15,920 nt of DNA from CAZUFB01 sp048173955 (lineage in GTDB: Bacteria; Actinomycetota; Coriobacteriia; Coriobacteriales; UMGS124): positions 1-15,920 of the forward strand of contig DBEYOB010000166.1 of NCBI GenBank assembly GCA_048173955.1. The letters run 5' to 3'. A model generated the notes under the pieces. It was given only the letters and a program-made list of their open reading frames with translations. It was not told where the DNA came from and searched no databases. Position numbers and translations under genes: made by a program. Shown in pieces: positions 9,972-15,920 of this stretch (the first letter of the stretch is position 1; the number at the start of each line of letters is the position of its first letter).

Positions 9972-10601
9972 GAGCCCGGGCGCCTGGAACCAGACGACGG
10001 TGCCGAGGACCTCGGCGGGACCGGCGCTCTCCGCGGGGGAGGGCGCCGGCGTCCGGTCGTCCCGGCGCCACATCCTCAGCTCCACGCCTCCGTCGGGGGT
10101 GGGTCCGACTGCGACCAGCGAGCCGCTCTCGGGTGGGGTCTCGGGGTCGACGACGGCGTGGCAGCCGATCGCGACGGTGCCTTCCGCCGCATCGCCCGCG
10201 ACGGCGACGACGAACGCACCGGGATGCCTCGACGCGACGCATGCGGGAACCTCCACGCGCAGAGACGCCCCGACGCCCGCGCCTCTCCGCCGGGCGATCG
10301 CCTGCGCGCCGCTCAGGAACGGCAGGGTCGCGACGCGGTCGCCGGACGCCGCTTCGGCGGGTCCCTCCGCGGCGGCCGTCCCATCCATCTGTGCGGCAAG
10401 CCCGTGCTCGTCGGAGAGCAGGTCGTCGGGCCTCAGCTCGAACGCCTCGCAGATGCGCCGGACGTGTGCCGGCCGGATGCCCATGGTGCCCTTGACCCAC
10501 CGCGAGACGGTCGCCGGGCTCACCTTGACGGTGTCTGCCAGTCCGTTTTGGGTGATGTCGAACTTCAAAATGAGTGCCTCGATGTTGCGAGCGAACCCCA
10601 T
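9963..10601 (-). CDS. CI/LexA-like HTH repressor with degenerate S24 domain
   Basis: Two-domain regulator of 212 residues. The N-terminus carries an XRE-type HTH (about 16-38: ITQNGLADTVKVSPATVSRWVKG) continuing to about residue 65. An Ala/Gly-rich linker (66-~112) leads to a C-terminal region shaped like the LexA/CI S24 fold (about 118-206). The S24 catalytic pair appears lost. The nucleophile motif G-x-S-M reads G136-D137-A138-A139, with Ala for Ser, and the lysine position reads R176 in VELRMWRR. The protein therefore should not self-cleave. Start ATG is 5 nt after GGAGG (10607-10611, minus strand). It is divergent from a small HTH gene across a 171-bp AT-rich control region, and its 3' end overlaps pckA. 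The HTH call is firm; the S24 reading rests on my alignment by eye. Confidence 0.85.
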
Positions 10602-10634
10602 GGTAACCTCCAGTAGGTAAATCGGTAGAAACAG

Positions 10635-10661
10635 TTTATATTACGTAAAACGTATTTACAA
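10635..10661 (-). promoter_or_regulatory. Possible promoter of the CI-like gene
   Basis: On the minus strand, TTGTAA (10661-10656) and TATAAA (10640-10635) are separated by 15 bp, a short but usable spacer. The GTAAA-N5-TTTAC dyad lies across the -35 and spacer, so occupancy would block this promoter. The -35 match is modest. Confidence 0.4.
10643..10659 (+). promoter_or_regulatory. Operator-like dyad GTAAA-N5-TTTAC
   Basis: GTAAA-ACGTA-TTTAC (10645-10659) is a perfect 5+5 dyad; the 17-bp ACGTAAAACGTATTTAC recurs with two changes at 2113-2129 on the other strand. TACGT-AAA-ACGTA (10642-10654) is a second, overlapping dyad. It lies inside the putative promoter of the CI-like gene, as expected for an autoregulatory operator. 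Confidence 0.55.
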
Positions 10662-10714
10662 GCTTCAGTTCGACAACAGTTATTCGTAGAACGCAAAACA
10701 AGTTGCGCTAAACG
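10644..10714 (+). promoter_or_regulatory. Three CGTAnAACG-like boxes
   Basis: CGTAAAACG (10644-10652), CGTAGAACG (10685-10693) and CGCTAAACG (10706-10714) share one orientation. Their starts are 41 and 21 bp apart, close to four and two DNA helical turns, so all would face the same side. The first overlaps the leftward promoter and the third the rightward promoter. They are probably a cooperative operator array; this is inferred from sequence only. Confidence 0.45.
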
Positions 10715-10731
10715 TAACTAATTACTACTAT
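10703..10731 (+). promoter_or_regulatory. Possible promoter of the small HTH gene
   Basis: TTGCGC (10703-10708), a 17-bp spacer and TACTAT (10726-10731; 4 of 6 to TATAAT) form a plausible sigma-70-type promoter. The third CGTAnAACG-like box (10706-10714) overlaps the -35 and spacer. Confidence 0.4.
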
Positions 10732-10772
10732 TCGATATATGGAACGGTTGGGGCTGTTGACTGGAGGCAAGA

Positions 10773-10991
10773 GTGGAAACCGAGATGTTTGGGGCGGCGC
10801 GCAGGGCTTCTGGCCTGACGGTCGACAAGGCGGCTGCGGCGTGCAAGGTGTCCCGGCCGACCTACAACGAGCGCGAGCGCTATCCGCTCGACTTTCGTCT
10901 GGGCGAGCTGGTGAACCTGTACGGATCGCTCGACGGTATTGGAAAGGAACTGCTGCTCAAGGCGGTCAACTCGGCGTTCGACGAGGCATAG
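10773..10991 (+). CDS. Small Cro-like HTH protein
   Basis: A 72-residue protein made almost entirely of one helix-turn-helix domain. ASGLTVDKAAAACKVSRPT at about residues 12-30 forms the HTH, with recognition-helix features in SRPTYNERE (27-35). LGELVNLYGSL (43-53) follows, a pattern seen in small phage-type XRE/Cro regulators. The start is GTG 10773, 5 nt after GGAGG (10763-10767); the in-frame ATG at 10785 would be 17 nt away. It is divergent from the CI-like gene and shares its control region, which suggests mutual or shared autoregulation. No effector domain is present. The DNA-binding role is likely; the targets are unknown. Confidence 0.8.
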   Translation: METEMFGAARRASGLTVDKAAAACKVSRPTYNERERYPLDFRLGELVNLYGSLDGIGKELLLKAVNSAFDEA

Positions 10992-11063
10992 GGGCGCGTC
11001 CGTCGTCCATTGTTTGCCTGCGACCTGTGTATTCGTGTATCTGTCGGTTTTCGCGGGTGCAAT

Positions 11064-11075
11064 GCAGTATACTGC
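11064..11075. promoter_or_regulatory. 12-bp perfect palindrome over a -10-like hexamer
   Basis: GCAGTATACTGC is a perfect palindrome 118 bp upstream of the XRE-cupin start, and its centre contains TATACT (11068-11073), a good -10 sequence. No convincing -35 is seen 16-18 bp upstream. It may be the operator and promoter of the XRE-cupin/ligase operon. The rest of the 202-bp gap (10992-11193) shows nothing else clear. Confidence 0.4.
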
Positions 11076-11193
11076 CTAGCCATACCTGTTTTCTGCGATG
11101 CGGGACGGGACGGGTGGGGCCGCGCTGTCGGCCCGCTGCATCCGCCCGGCGCCCGCATTGCGCGACGAACCGACGCAGAGAGGGGTCCGGCAT

Positions 11194-11808
11194 ATGGACG
11201 AAGCCACGGGCATCGATGCTGCCAGCGTGAACGGCGAACACGGCAAGCTCGGCGAGAAGATTGCGACGTTGCGCTCGGCAAACCACCTCTCCCAGCAGGA
11301 CCTCGCGGACCGCTGCGGCTGCGACGTCGCGGTCATCGAGGGCCTCGAGAACGGCGAGCTGCCCGCCTCGCTCGCGCCCCTCATCAAGATCACCCGCGCG
11401 CTCGGCGTCCGCCTGGGCACGCTGATGGACGATGACAAGAACCTCGGCCCCGCCTATATCGACAGCAGCCAGATGGAGGAGGTCACCCGCCTCAAGACGC
11501 TCGAGACCTCGAGCGACGCGGGCGACCTGAGCTACTTCAGCCTCGCCGCCGGCCGCCCCGGGCGCCACATGGACCCGTTCATCATCACCGTCGACCCTTC
11601 GGGCGCGACCGACCACGAGCTCGTGGGGCACGAGGGCGAGGAGTGGCTCTTCGGCATGGAGGGCTGCATCGAGATCGAGTACGGCAAGGACCTCTACGTG
11701 CTGCATCCCGGCGAGAGCATCTACTACGACTCGATCGTGCCGCACCAGGTGCGCGCGCACGAGGGGCAGAAGGCGAAGTTCCTCGCGGTGGTCTACACGC
11801 CGCTCTAG
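11194..11808 (+). CDS. XRE-family regulator with C-terminal cupin sensor domain
   Basis: Transcription factor of 204 residues. An XRE HTH (about 18-75, with LSQQDLADRCGCDVAVIEGLENG at 32-54) is followed by a cupin_2 barrel (about 125-204). Cupin motif 1 is HEGEEWLFGMEG from H146. Motif 2 is HPGESIYYDSIVPHQV, with P172-G173 and H184. Such proteins sense small molecules or metals through the cupin. ATG 11194 is chosen because AGAGGGG lies about 9 nt upstream and the family domain begins soon after; a longer frame from 11098 adds a low-complexity leader with no ribosome binding site. Only 73 bp separate it from the acyl-CoA synthetase gene, so it probably controls that gene and itself. The effector could be the ligase substrate or product; this is inference. 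Confidence 0.9.
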   Translation: MDEATGIDAASVNGEHGKLGEKIATLRSANHLSQQDLADRCGCDVAVIEGLENGELPASLAPLIKITRALGVRLGTLMDDDKNLGPAYIDSSQMEEVTRLKTLETSSDAGDLSYFSLAAGRPGRHMDPFIITVDPSGATDHELVGHEGEEWLFGMEGCIEIEYGKDLYVLHPGESIYYDSIVPHQVRAHEGQKAKFLAVVYTPL

Positions 11809-11881
11809 GCCGTCGGACCGCGCGGCGCCCGTGCGCCGCACCGGATGCCAACCTGCCGCAACGATGTCGCGAGGAGTTCCC

Positions 11882-13657
11882 ATGCCTGCTGATAACCCCG
11901 CCGGCGATTCCGCCGCAACCCCCGGCTGCGCCGCCGCACCCGCCCCGCACCGCCTGACCATCGACGAGTGGCCTGCCGGCACGCCCCTTCCCGAGGACGG
12001 TTCGCCCGACTACCCGCTGCACTCCGAGCTCACCATCGGTCAGTACTTCCGCAACCAGGTCGCCGTGGACCCCGACCACGAGTTCGTGGTCTACCCCGAC
12101 CGCGCCCTGCGCTGGACGTACCGCGAGTTCGACGAGCGCACCGACGAGCTCGCCAAGGGCCTGCTCGCCATCGGCATGAAGCCGGGCGACCATCTGGGCG
12201 TGTGGGCGCGCAACATCCCCGACTGGCTCACCTTCATGTACGCCACCGCCAAGATCGGCGTGGTCATGGTCACGGTGAACCCGGTGTACAAGAGCCACGA
12301 GCTCGACTACGTGCTCAAGCAGTCCGACATGAAGGCGCTCTGCGTCATCGACGCGTTCCGCGACGTCGACTACCTCAAGATCATCTACGACCTGGTGCCC
12401 GAGGCCCTCACCCAGGAGCGCGGCCACCTCGAGACCGAGAACTACCCCTGCCTCAAGAACCTCATCTACATGGGTCCCGAGAAGCACCGCGGATTCTACA
12501 GCGTGCCCGAGCTCATCCTGCTCGGCTATCACACGTCCGACGACGTGCTGCGCGAGGCCGAGGCGAGCTTCACCAACGACGACGTCGTGATGATGCAGTA
12601 CACGAGCGGCACCACGGGTTTCCCCAAGGGCGTCATGCTCACGCACCGCAACATCCTCAACAACGGCTTCTACATCGGCGAGGGCCAGAGGCTCGGCCCC
12701 GAGGACCGCGTGACGCTGCCGGTGCCGTTCTTCCACTGCTTCGGCTGCGTGCTCGGCGTCATGGCGTGCCTCACGCACCGCTGCACCATGGTCATCGTGG
12801 AGAACTTCGACGCAGGCCTCGTGCTTCAGGCCATCCACAAGGAGAAGGCCACGGCGGTCTACGGCGTGCCCACGATGTTCATCGCCGAGCTCAACCATCC
12901 CGACTTCGACCAGTTCGACCTGTCGCACCTGCGCACGGGCATCATGGCCGGCAGCCCCTGCCCGCCCGAGACGATGCGCGAGGTCATGGAGCGCATGAAC
13001 ATGCGCGAGATCACGATCTGCTACGGCCTCACCGAGTGCAGCCCGGTGTTCACGCAGACCTCGGTCGACGACGACGTCGAGCACAAGTGCGAGACGGTGG
13101 GCCGCAAGCACCCGCCGGTAAGCGTGCGCGTGATCGACCCGGCCGACGGGCACATCTGCGGCGTGGGCGAGCCAGGCGAGCTGTGCTGCAAGGGCTACAA
13201 CGTGATGAAGGGCTACTACAAGATGCCCGAGGCCACCGCCGAGGCCATCGACGCCGACGGCTACCTGCACTCCGGCGACCTGGGCATGGTCGACGAGGAC
13301 GGCTACTACCGCGTGACCGGCCGCATCAAGGACATGATCATCCGCGGCGGCGAGAACATCTACCCGCTCGAGATCGAGAACTTCCTGCTCACGATGCCCG
13401 GCGTGCTTGACGCGCAGGTGGTGGGCATCCCCGACGCCAAGTATGGCGAGATCGTGGGCGCGTTCATCCGCACCCGCCCCGGCTATGAGGATATGACCGA
13501 GGCGCAGGTCCGCGAGTGGGCCATCCCGCGCATCGCCCGCTACAAGGTGCCCAAGCGGGTGTTCTTCGTGGACGACTTCCCCATGACGCCGAGCATGAAG
13601 GTGCAGAAGTTCAAGCTGCGCGAGATGGCGAAGGAACTCGTCGAGGCCGGCAAGTAG
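11882..13657 (+). CDS. AMP-forming acyl-CoA synthetase (ligase)
   Basis: ATP-dependent enzyme that activates a carboxylic acid through an acyl-AMP intermediate to its CoA thioester; 591 residues, normal for the ANL superfamily. Core motifs are intact: A3 phosphate loop YTSGTTGFPKG at 240-250, A5 YGLTE from 381, A7 YLHSGD with D466, A8 hinge GRIKDMIIRGGENIYPLEIE with R481, and A10 TPSMKVQK with the adenylation lysine K573. It resembles FadD-like fatty or aromatic acid ligases, but the substrate cannot be read from the sequence. ATG 11882 follows GAGGAG (11871-11876) by 5 nt. It is downstream of the XRE-cupin gene in a probable two-gene operon that ends in an intrinsic terminator 26 bp past the stop codon. 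Confidence 0.93.
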   Translation: MPADNPAGDSAATPGCAAAPAPHRLTIDEWPAGTPLPEDGSPDYPLHSELTIGQYFRNQVAVDPDHEFVVYPDRALRWTYREFDERTDELAKGLLAIGMKPGDHLGVWARNIPDWLTFMYATAKIGVVMVTVNPVYKSHELDYVLKQSDMKALCVIDAFRDVDYLKIIYDLVPEALTQERGHLETENYPCLKNLIYMGPEKHRGFYSVPELILLGYHTSDDVLREAEASFTNDDVVMMQYTSGTTGFPKGVMLTHRNILNNGFYIGEGQRLGPEDRVTLPVPFFHCFGCVLGVMACLTHRCTMVIVENFDAGLVLQAIHKEKATAVYGVPTMFIAELNHPDFDQFDLSHLRTGIMAGSPCPPETMREVMERMNMREITICYGLTECSPVFTQTSVDDDVEHKCETVGRKHPPVSVRVIDPADGHICGVGEPGELCCKGYNVMKGYYKMPEATAEAIDADGYLHSGDLGMVDEDGYYRVTGRIKDMIIRGGENIYPLEIENFLLTMPGVLDAQVVGIPDAKYGEIVGAFIRTRPGYEDMTEAQVREWAIPRIARYKVPKRVFFVDDFPMTPSMKVQKFKLREMAKELVEAGK

Positions 13658-13683
13658 GAAGCCGGCGCGAAATCAGGAGGTGA

Positions 13684-13726
13684 CGGGCGGGGCGTCGGTT
13701 GGACCGGCGTCCCGCCCGCTTTTTTT
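13684..13726 (+). terminator. Intrinsic terminator of the XRE-cupin/ligase operon
   Basis: A 15-bp stem (13684-13698 with 13704-13718) pairs fully if two G-U wobbles are allowed. It has a 5-nt loop and is followed by C and seven Ts (13720-13726). It is GC-rich and begins 26 bp after the ligase stop codon, a textbook Rho-independent terminator. Confidence 0.92.
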
Positions 13727-13847
13727 GCGGCGTCGGGATCTGATCGGTGGGATGGCGCGTGCCGGCAAATGCGACAAGCGCGGGTATATTCTTATATATG
13801 AGTTTAATTGCTACAATATACATAATTTTGAATACATATGAAATACC

Positions 13848-14077
13848 CTGCCAGATTTTAGGCAACCACTCGCTAAAAACCGCCCTTGGTGAGTAAGCAT
13901 GTCGTCCGGTAGGGCAACGAGCAGGGGGCACTTGCGGAACGATGTCGTCAAAAGTCCAGCTCGATGCGGTGCATCCGATGGTGCATGCGACGGATGACGA
14001 TGGAGCCTGTCTTGAATGGCCCTCCCCTCTACTCAGCAAGCCGGGTTTTTAGCAAGTGCCCCGCGAAAAACTGGCAG
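13848..14077. repeat. Pair of 48-bp imperfect inverted repeats
   Basis: The 48 bases at 13848-13895 match the reverse complement of 14030-14077 at 36 of 48 positions without any gap. Shared blocks are CTGCCAG, TTTT, CACT-n-GCTAAAAACC, CTTG and TGAGTA. The 134 bp between them hold no gene. It could be a non-autonomous mobile element (MITE-like), two copies of a dispersed motif in opposite orientation, or a structured RNA. I see no clear target-site duplication. Confidence 0.75.
13925..14062. repeat. 11-bp perfect inverted repeat inside the larger pair
   Basis: GGGGCACTTGC at 13925-13935 is exactly the reverse complement of GCAAGTGCCCC at 14052-14062, which is the core of the right-hand 48-bp arm. 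It is effectively a third, shorter copy of the repeat core and offers an alternative pairing. Confidence 0.6.
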
Positions 14078-14148
14078 CACCCGCCTCGTGGCGCCCTTCT
14101 TGCGGGTACGGCTGGATGTCGACGTCGCAGAAATATCCCTGGACGGGG

Positions 14149-14154
14149 TATAGT
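14149..14154 (+). promoter_or_regulatory. Possible -10 element for sppA
   Basis: TATAGT (5 of 6 to TATAAT) lies 41 bp before the chosen sppA start. No recognisable -35 is found 16-18 bp upstream, so the assignment is tentative. Confidence 0.3.
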
Positions 14155-14195
14155 GCCTTGGAGACTGTAATCAACCTCGAGTGCGAAAGGTGTGG

Positions 14196-15272
14196 ATGAC
14201 ATCCATGGCAGACGAACCCAGGGAAAGTCGGCCGGCCGCCGAAGGTCAGCCGGTTTCTGGCGATGCCCCGACTCCCGAAAGCCCCGAAAACCACGAAAAC
14301 CCCGGCCCCTCCGCAGGCGCCCCTTCGGTCGGCACGGCCTCGGCGACTGCGGCCAACGGTCAGCCCATCTATGTGAACGTCCAAGCGCCTAAGCGCAGCA
14401 ACGCACCGATCGTCGTGCTCTGCGTGCTCGTGGGCGTTCTCGTGCTCAGCCTCGGCAGCTGCGCCTTCGCCGGCTCGCTGCTCGTCGGCGGCATGGGTTC
14501 GATCATGACCTCGGCGGCGACGAGCGTGGTGGCCGACGACTCGTCGGGGATCGCCTGGGCGCCGTCCGTCGCGGTCATCGACTTTTCGGGCGAGATCGCC
14601 AGCGGCGGGTCGCTCGACCCGCGCGGCGTGCGCAACGCGTTCGAGCGGGCCGAGAACGACCCCAACGTCAAGGCGATCGTCCTGCTGTGCAACTCGCCGG
14701 GAGGCGAGGCGTCGCCCTCGTGGGACATCAGCCAGACCGTCGCCGACTGCTCGAAGCCCGTGGTCGTGTCGGTCGAGTCGATGTGCGCCTCGGGTGCCTA
14801 CATGGCGGCTTCCCAGGCAGACTGGATCGTCGCCGGCCCGATGAGCGACATCGGGGCCATTGGCGTGTACATGCAGACGGTCGACGCCTCGGGGCTGCTC
14901 GACAAACTTGGTGTCGGCGTGGAGACCATCAAGTCGTCCGATATGAAGGACATGGGTTCTGCCGCGCGTTCGCTGACCGACGAGGAGCGTGCGTACCTGC
15001 AGGACCAGGTCGACAAGATTAACCGGATCTTCATCGACATGGTCGCCGAAGGGCGCGACGTCGAGACCTCCGAGGTCGAGGCGTGGGCGACCGGAACCAC
15101 CTACATGGGGCAGGACGCGCTTGACATGGGACTGATCGACCAACTGGGGACCTATGACGACGCTCTGGCGAAGGCGGCCGAGCTCGGCGGGCTCGAGGAG
15201 GGATGTCCCACGGTCGTCATCAGCGCCCGGTCGAACGACGACGGCCTGATCGATCTGCTGCTCGGTGCATAA
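14196..15272 (+). CDS. sppA: Signal peptide peptidase SppA-type protease (S49 family)
   Basis: Membrane-anchored serine protease of the single-domain SppA class, 358 residues, which degrades leftover signal peptides or membrane-associated peptides. A Pro/Ala/Glu-rich cytosolic N-terminus (1-~65) is followed by K66-R67 and one transmembrane segment (about 71-98), placing the catalytic domain outside. The Ser-Lys dyad is present: S199 in MCASGAYMA, and K251 in IKSSDMKDMGS. Their 52-residue spacing equals that of B. subtilis SppA (S147/K199). LLCNSPGGEASPS before the serine is also typical. I chose ATG 14196 because GAAAGG (14185-14190) lies 5 nt upstream; GTG 14181 lacks a site and ATG 14205 is too far away. 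It appears monocistronic; no terminator is evident. Confidence 0.92.
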   Translation: MTSMADEPRESRPAAEGQPVSGDAPTPESPENHENPGPSAGAPSVGTASATAANGQPIYVNVQAPKRSNAPIVVLCVLVGVLVLSLGSCAFAGSLLVGGMGSIMTSAATSVVADDSSGIAWAPSVAVIDFSGEIASGGSLDPRGVRNAFERAENDPNVKAIVLLCNSPGGEASPSWDISQTVADCSKPVVVSVESMCASGAYMAASQADWIVAGPMSDIGAIGVYMQTVDASGLLDKLGVGVETIKSSDMKDMGSAARSLTDEERAYLQDQVDKINRIFIDMVAEGRDVETSEVEAWATGTTYMGQDALDMGLIDQLGTYDDALAKAAELGGLEEGCPTVVISARSNDDGLIDLLLGA

Positions 15273-15290
15273 CGGCGCGCAACGGCGCGC
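15271..15290. repeat. Two tandem copies of AACGGCGCGC
   Basis: A 10-bp unit is repeated exactly twice, beginning inside the sppA stop codon. AACG follows as the start of a third copy. It is short and may be slippage noise. Confidence 0.6.
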
Positions 15291-15421
15291 AACGATGAGC
15301 GGCGGCGGCGCGGAAGGAGCACGGCATCAGAAGACCGTCTGCCGCCTATTTGCCCTACTTTGGCGAACTGATGCGATTCGAAACTGTTTTGCAACCATAG
15401 GGCGACACCATCCTGTTGTCG

Positions 15422-15467
15422 AACCCCGTCGAAGGCCCGTTGCAGCGGGCGCGCGGGGCACGGGGTT
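15422..15467 (+). other. Nested stem-loop before the solute-binding protein gene
   Basis: Outer arms AACCCCGT (15422-15429) and ACGGGGTT (15460-15467) enclose an inner stem GCCCG (15435-15439) / CGGGC (15446-15450). The structure ends 16 nt before the ribosome binding site. It could be a leader hairpin affecting translation or mRNA stability; no T-run follows. Confidence 0.35.
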
Positions 15468-15498
15468 GTGCGTGCATGCAAAAGGAAAGGATCTGAAC

Positions 15499-15920
15499 AT
15501 GAGCCAAAGCAGAACGGTGGGGACGGCAGTCTTGGCTGGCATGTCGAGGCGTTCCTTTGTGCGGGGTGCGCTTACTGCCGGTACCGTCTTCGCCATGGCG
15601 GGCGGGAGCGTGGGCGCGCTGGCGGACGAGGCTGCCCCGTCGGGGGAGGACGTCCCCGAACCCGATGAGATCGACGCCTCGGGGGCGGTCGAGGGTGGCG
15701 TGCTGCGCTACGAGCTGACCAACCCGGTGGGAATCGAGCCGTTCGATGCCGAGGAGAATATGGGCGTCGAGGTCATGACCAACCTGTTCGACACGCTCGT
15801 GACCTGGGACTGGGGCAACCAGACCATCGCGCCCCTGGCCGCCGAGAGCTGGGAGGTCAACGAGGACGCCACCGTCTACACCTTCCACCTGCGCCAGGAC
15901 GCCAAGTTCCACAACGGCCA
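15499..15920 (+). CDS. Tat-exported family-5 (peptide-type) ABC solute-binding protein, 5' part
   Basis: The first 140 codons of a gene cut by the right edge. ATG 15499 lies 8 nt after GGAAAGG (15484-15490). A twin-arginine signal, SRRSFV (residues 16-21), precedes a hydrophobic stretch to about 42 ending in GALADEA, a plausible signal peptidase I site; no lipobox cysteine is present. After an acidic, Pro-rich spacer comes the start of an SBP_bac_5 domain: GGVLRYELT, then IEPFDAEENMGVEVMTNLFDTLV, LAAESWEVNEDATVYTFHLRQDAKFHNG, the classic opening of DppA/OppA-like proteins. It would capture peptides, nickel or another small ligand outside the cell for an ABC importer presumably encoded downstream. 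The ligand is not predictable from this part. Confidence 0.88.
   Translation, partial: MSQSRTVGTAVLAGMSRRSFVRGALTAGTVFAMAGGSVGALADEAAPSGEDVPEPDEIDASGAVEGGVLRYELTNPVGIEPFDAEENMGVEVMTNLFDTLVTWDWGNQTIAPLAAESWEVNEDATVYTFHLRQDAKFHNG

Larger units (their letters stand above)
10602..10772. promoter_or_regulatory. AT-rich divergent control region of the two HTH genes
   Basis: This 171-bp segment is strikingly AT-rich against GC-rich flanks and lies between start codons facing away from each other. It contains a strong ribosome binding site at each end (minus: GGAGG at 10607-10611; plus: GGAGG at 10763-10767), candidate promoters in both directions and several related 9-bp boxes. This is the layout of an autoregulated divergent switch. 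Confidence 0.75.
13727..14195. other. Non-coding region upstream of sppA
   Basis: This 469-bp stretch has no supportable gene. About 13785-13847 is a strongly AT-rich island, unlike all its surroundings except the region at 10602-10772. It is followed by a pair of 48-bp inverted repeats (13848-14077) and then by GC-rich sequence leading to sppA. Promoter-like A/T hexamers are frequent in the island, but none forms a clear -35/-10 pair. Confidence 0.7.

Noticed and set aside
11098..11193. Longer N-terminus for the XRE-cupin protein
   Set aside because: The 32-codon extension is low-complexity, has no ribosome binding site and overlaps the probable promoter leader.
11585..13270. 561-codon antisense open frame over the cupin regulator and ligase
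   Set aside because: It spans two well-supported plus-strand genes and has low-complexity shadow composition.
13675..13683. Perfect ribosome binding sequence AGGAGGTGA after the ligase gene
   Set aside because: No usable start codon follows at normal spacing; the next candidate, TTG at 13699, is 15 nt away and lies in the terminator loop.
13611..14039. 142-codon minus-strand frame across the ligase terminator and repeat region
   Set aside because: It runs through the terminator hairpin, the AT-rich island and the left 48-bp repeat, and has no family resemblance.
13848..14077. The 48-bp repeat units as short coding sequences
   Set aside because: Each unit is 16 codons and open in one frame (YSASRVFS versus YSPRAVFS starts), but most differences between the copies change the amino acid, so selection seems to act on DNA or RNA rather than on protein.

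Overview
The window is high-GC DNA with short, strong GGAGG/GAAAGG-type ribosome binding sites. Its gene content is ATP-dependent PEP carboxykinase, a giant fused acyl-CoA dehydratase activase, a cupin-type regulator beside an acyl-CoA ligase, and a Tat-exported family-5 solute-binding protein. This fits an anaerobic actinobacterium of class Coriobacteriia, most likely the Eggerthellaceae. That placement is inference from gene content and style; no rRNA or marker gene is present.

Layout, left to right. (1) 56-1933: a complete M3-family oligoendopeptidase F. (2) 1934-2485: a long non-coding stretch with 19-bp GC-rich tandem repeats, an AT-rich GTAAA-N5-TTTAC dyad and a likely TetR operator. 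(3) 2486-7971: a two-gene operon in which a TetR regulator (TTG start) overlaps by ATGA a 1581-residue protein with two ASKHA (BadF/HgdC-type) ATPase domains and cysteine-rich DUF2229-type modules. (4) 7972-8375: non-coding, with a perfect 16-bp inverted repeat. (5) 8376-9971: pckA, whose 3' end overlaps by 9 bp the 3' end of a convergent gene. (6) 9963-10991: a divergent regulator pair. One gene encodes a CI/LexA-like HTH protein with a degenerate S24 domain, the other a 72-residue Cro-like HTH protein, and a compact AT-rich control region lies between them. (7) 11194-13657: an XRE-cupin regulator followed by an AMP-forming acyl-CoA synthetase, closed by a strong intrinsic terminator. (8) 13727-14195: non-coding, with an AT-rich island and a pair of 48-bp inverted repeats. 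(9) 14196-15272: a membrane-anchored SppA-type S49 peptidase. (10) 15499 to the right edge: the first 140 codons of a Tat-signal peptide-type ABC solute-binding protein.

The genes do not form one pathway. There are three self-contained regulator/target units (TetR-activase, CI/Cro-like pair, XRE-cupin/ligase) among housekeeping enzymes. The activase and the acyl-CoA ligase could both serve CoA-thioester metabolism, but nothing in the sequence ties them together.

The most notable observations are: the lambda-like arrangement of the divergent regulator pair with no phage genes around it; loss of both S24 catalytic residues in the CI-like protein; a 17-bp operator-like sequence in that control region that recurs (15/17) 8.5 kb away near the TetR-activase operon; the double-ASKHA activase with no dehydratase nearby; and the ungapped 48-bp inverted repeat pair upstream of sppA.
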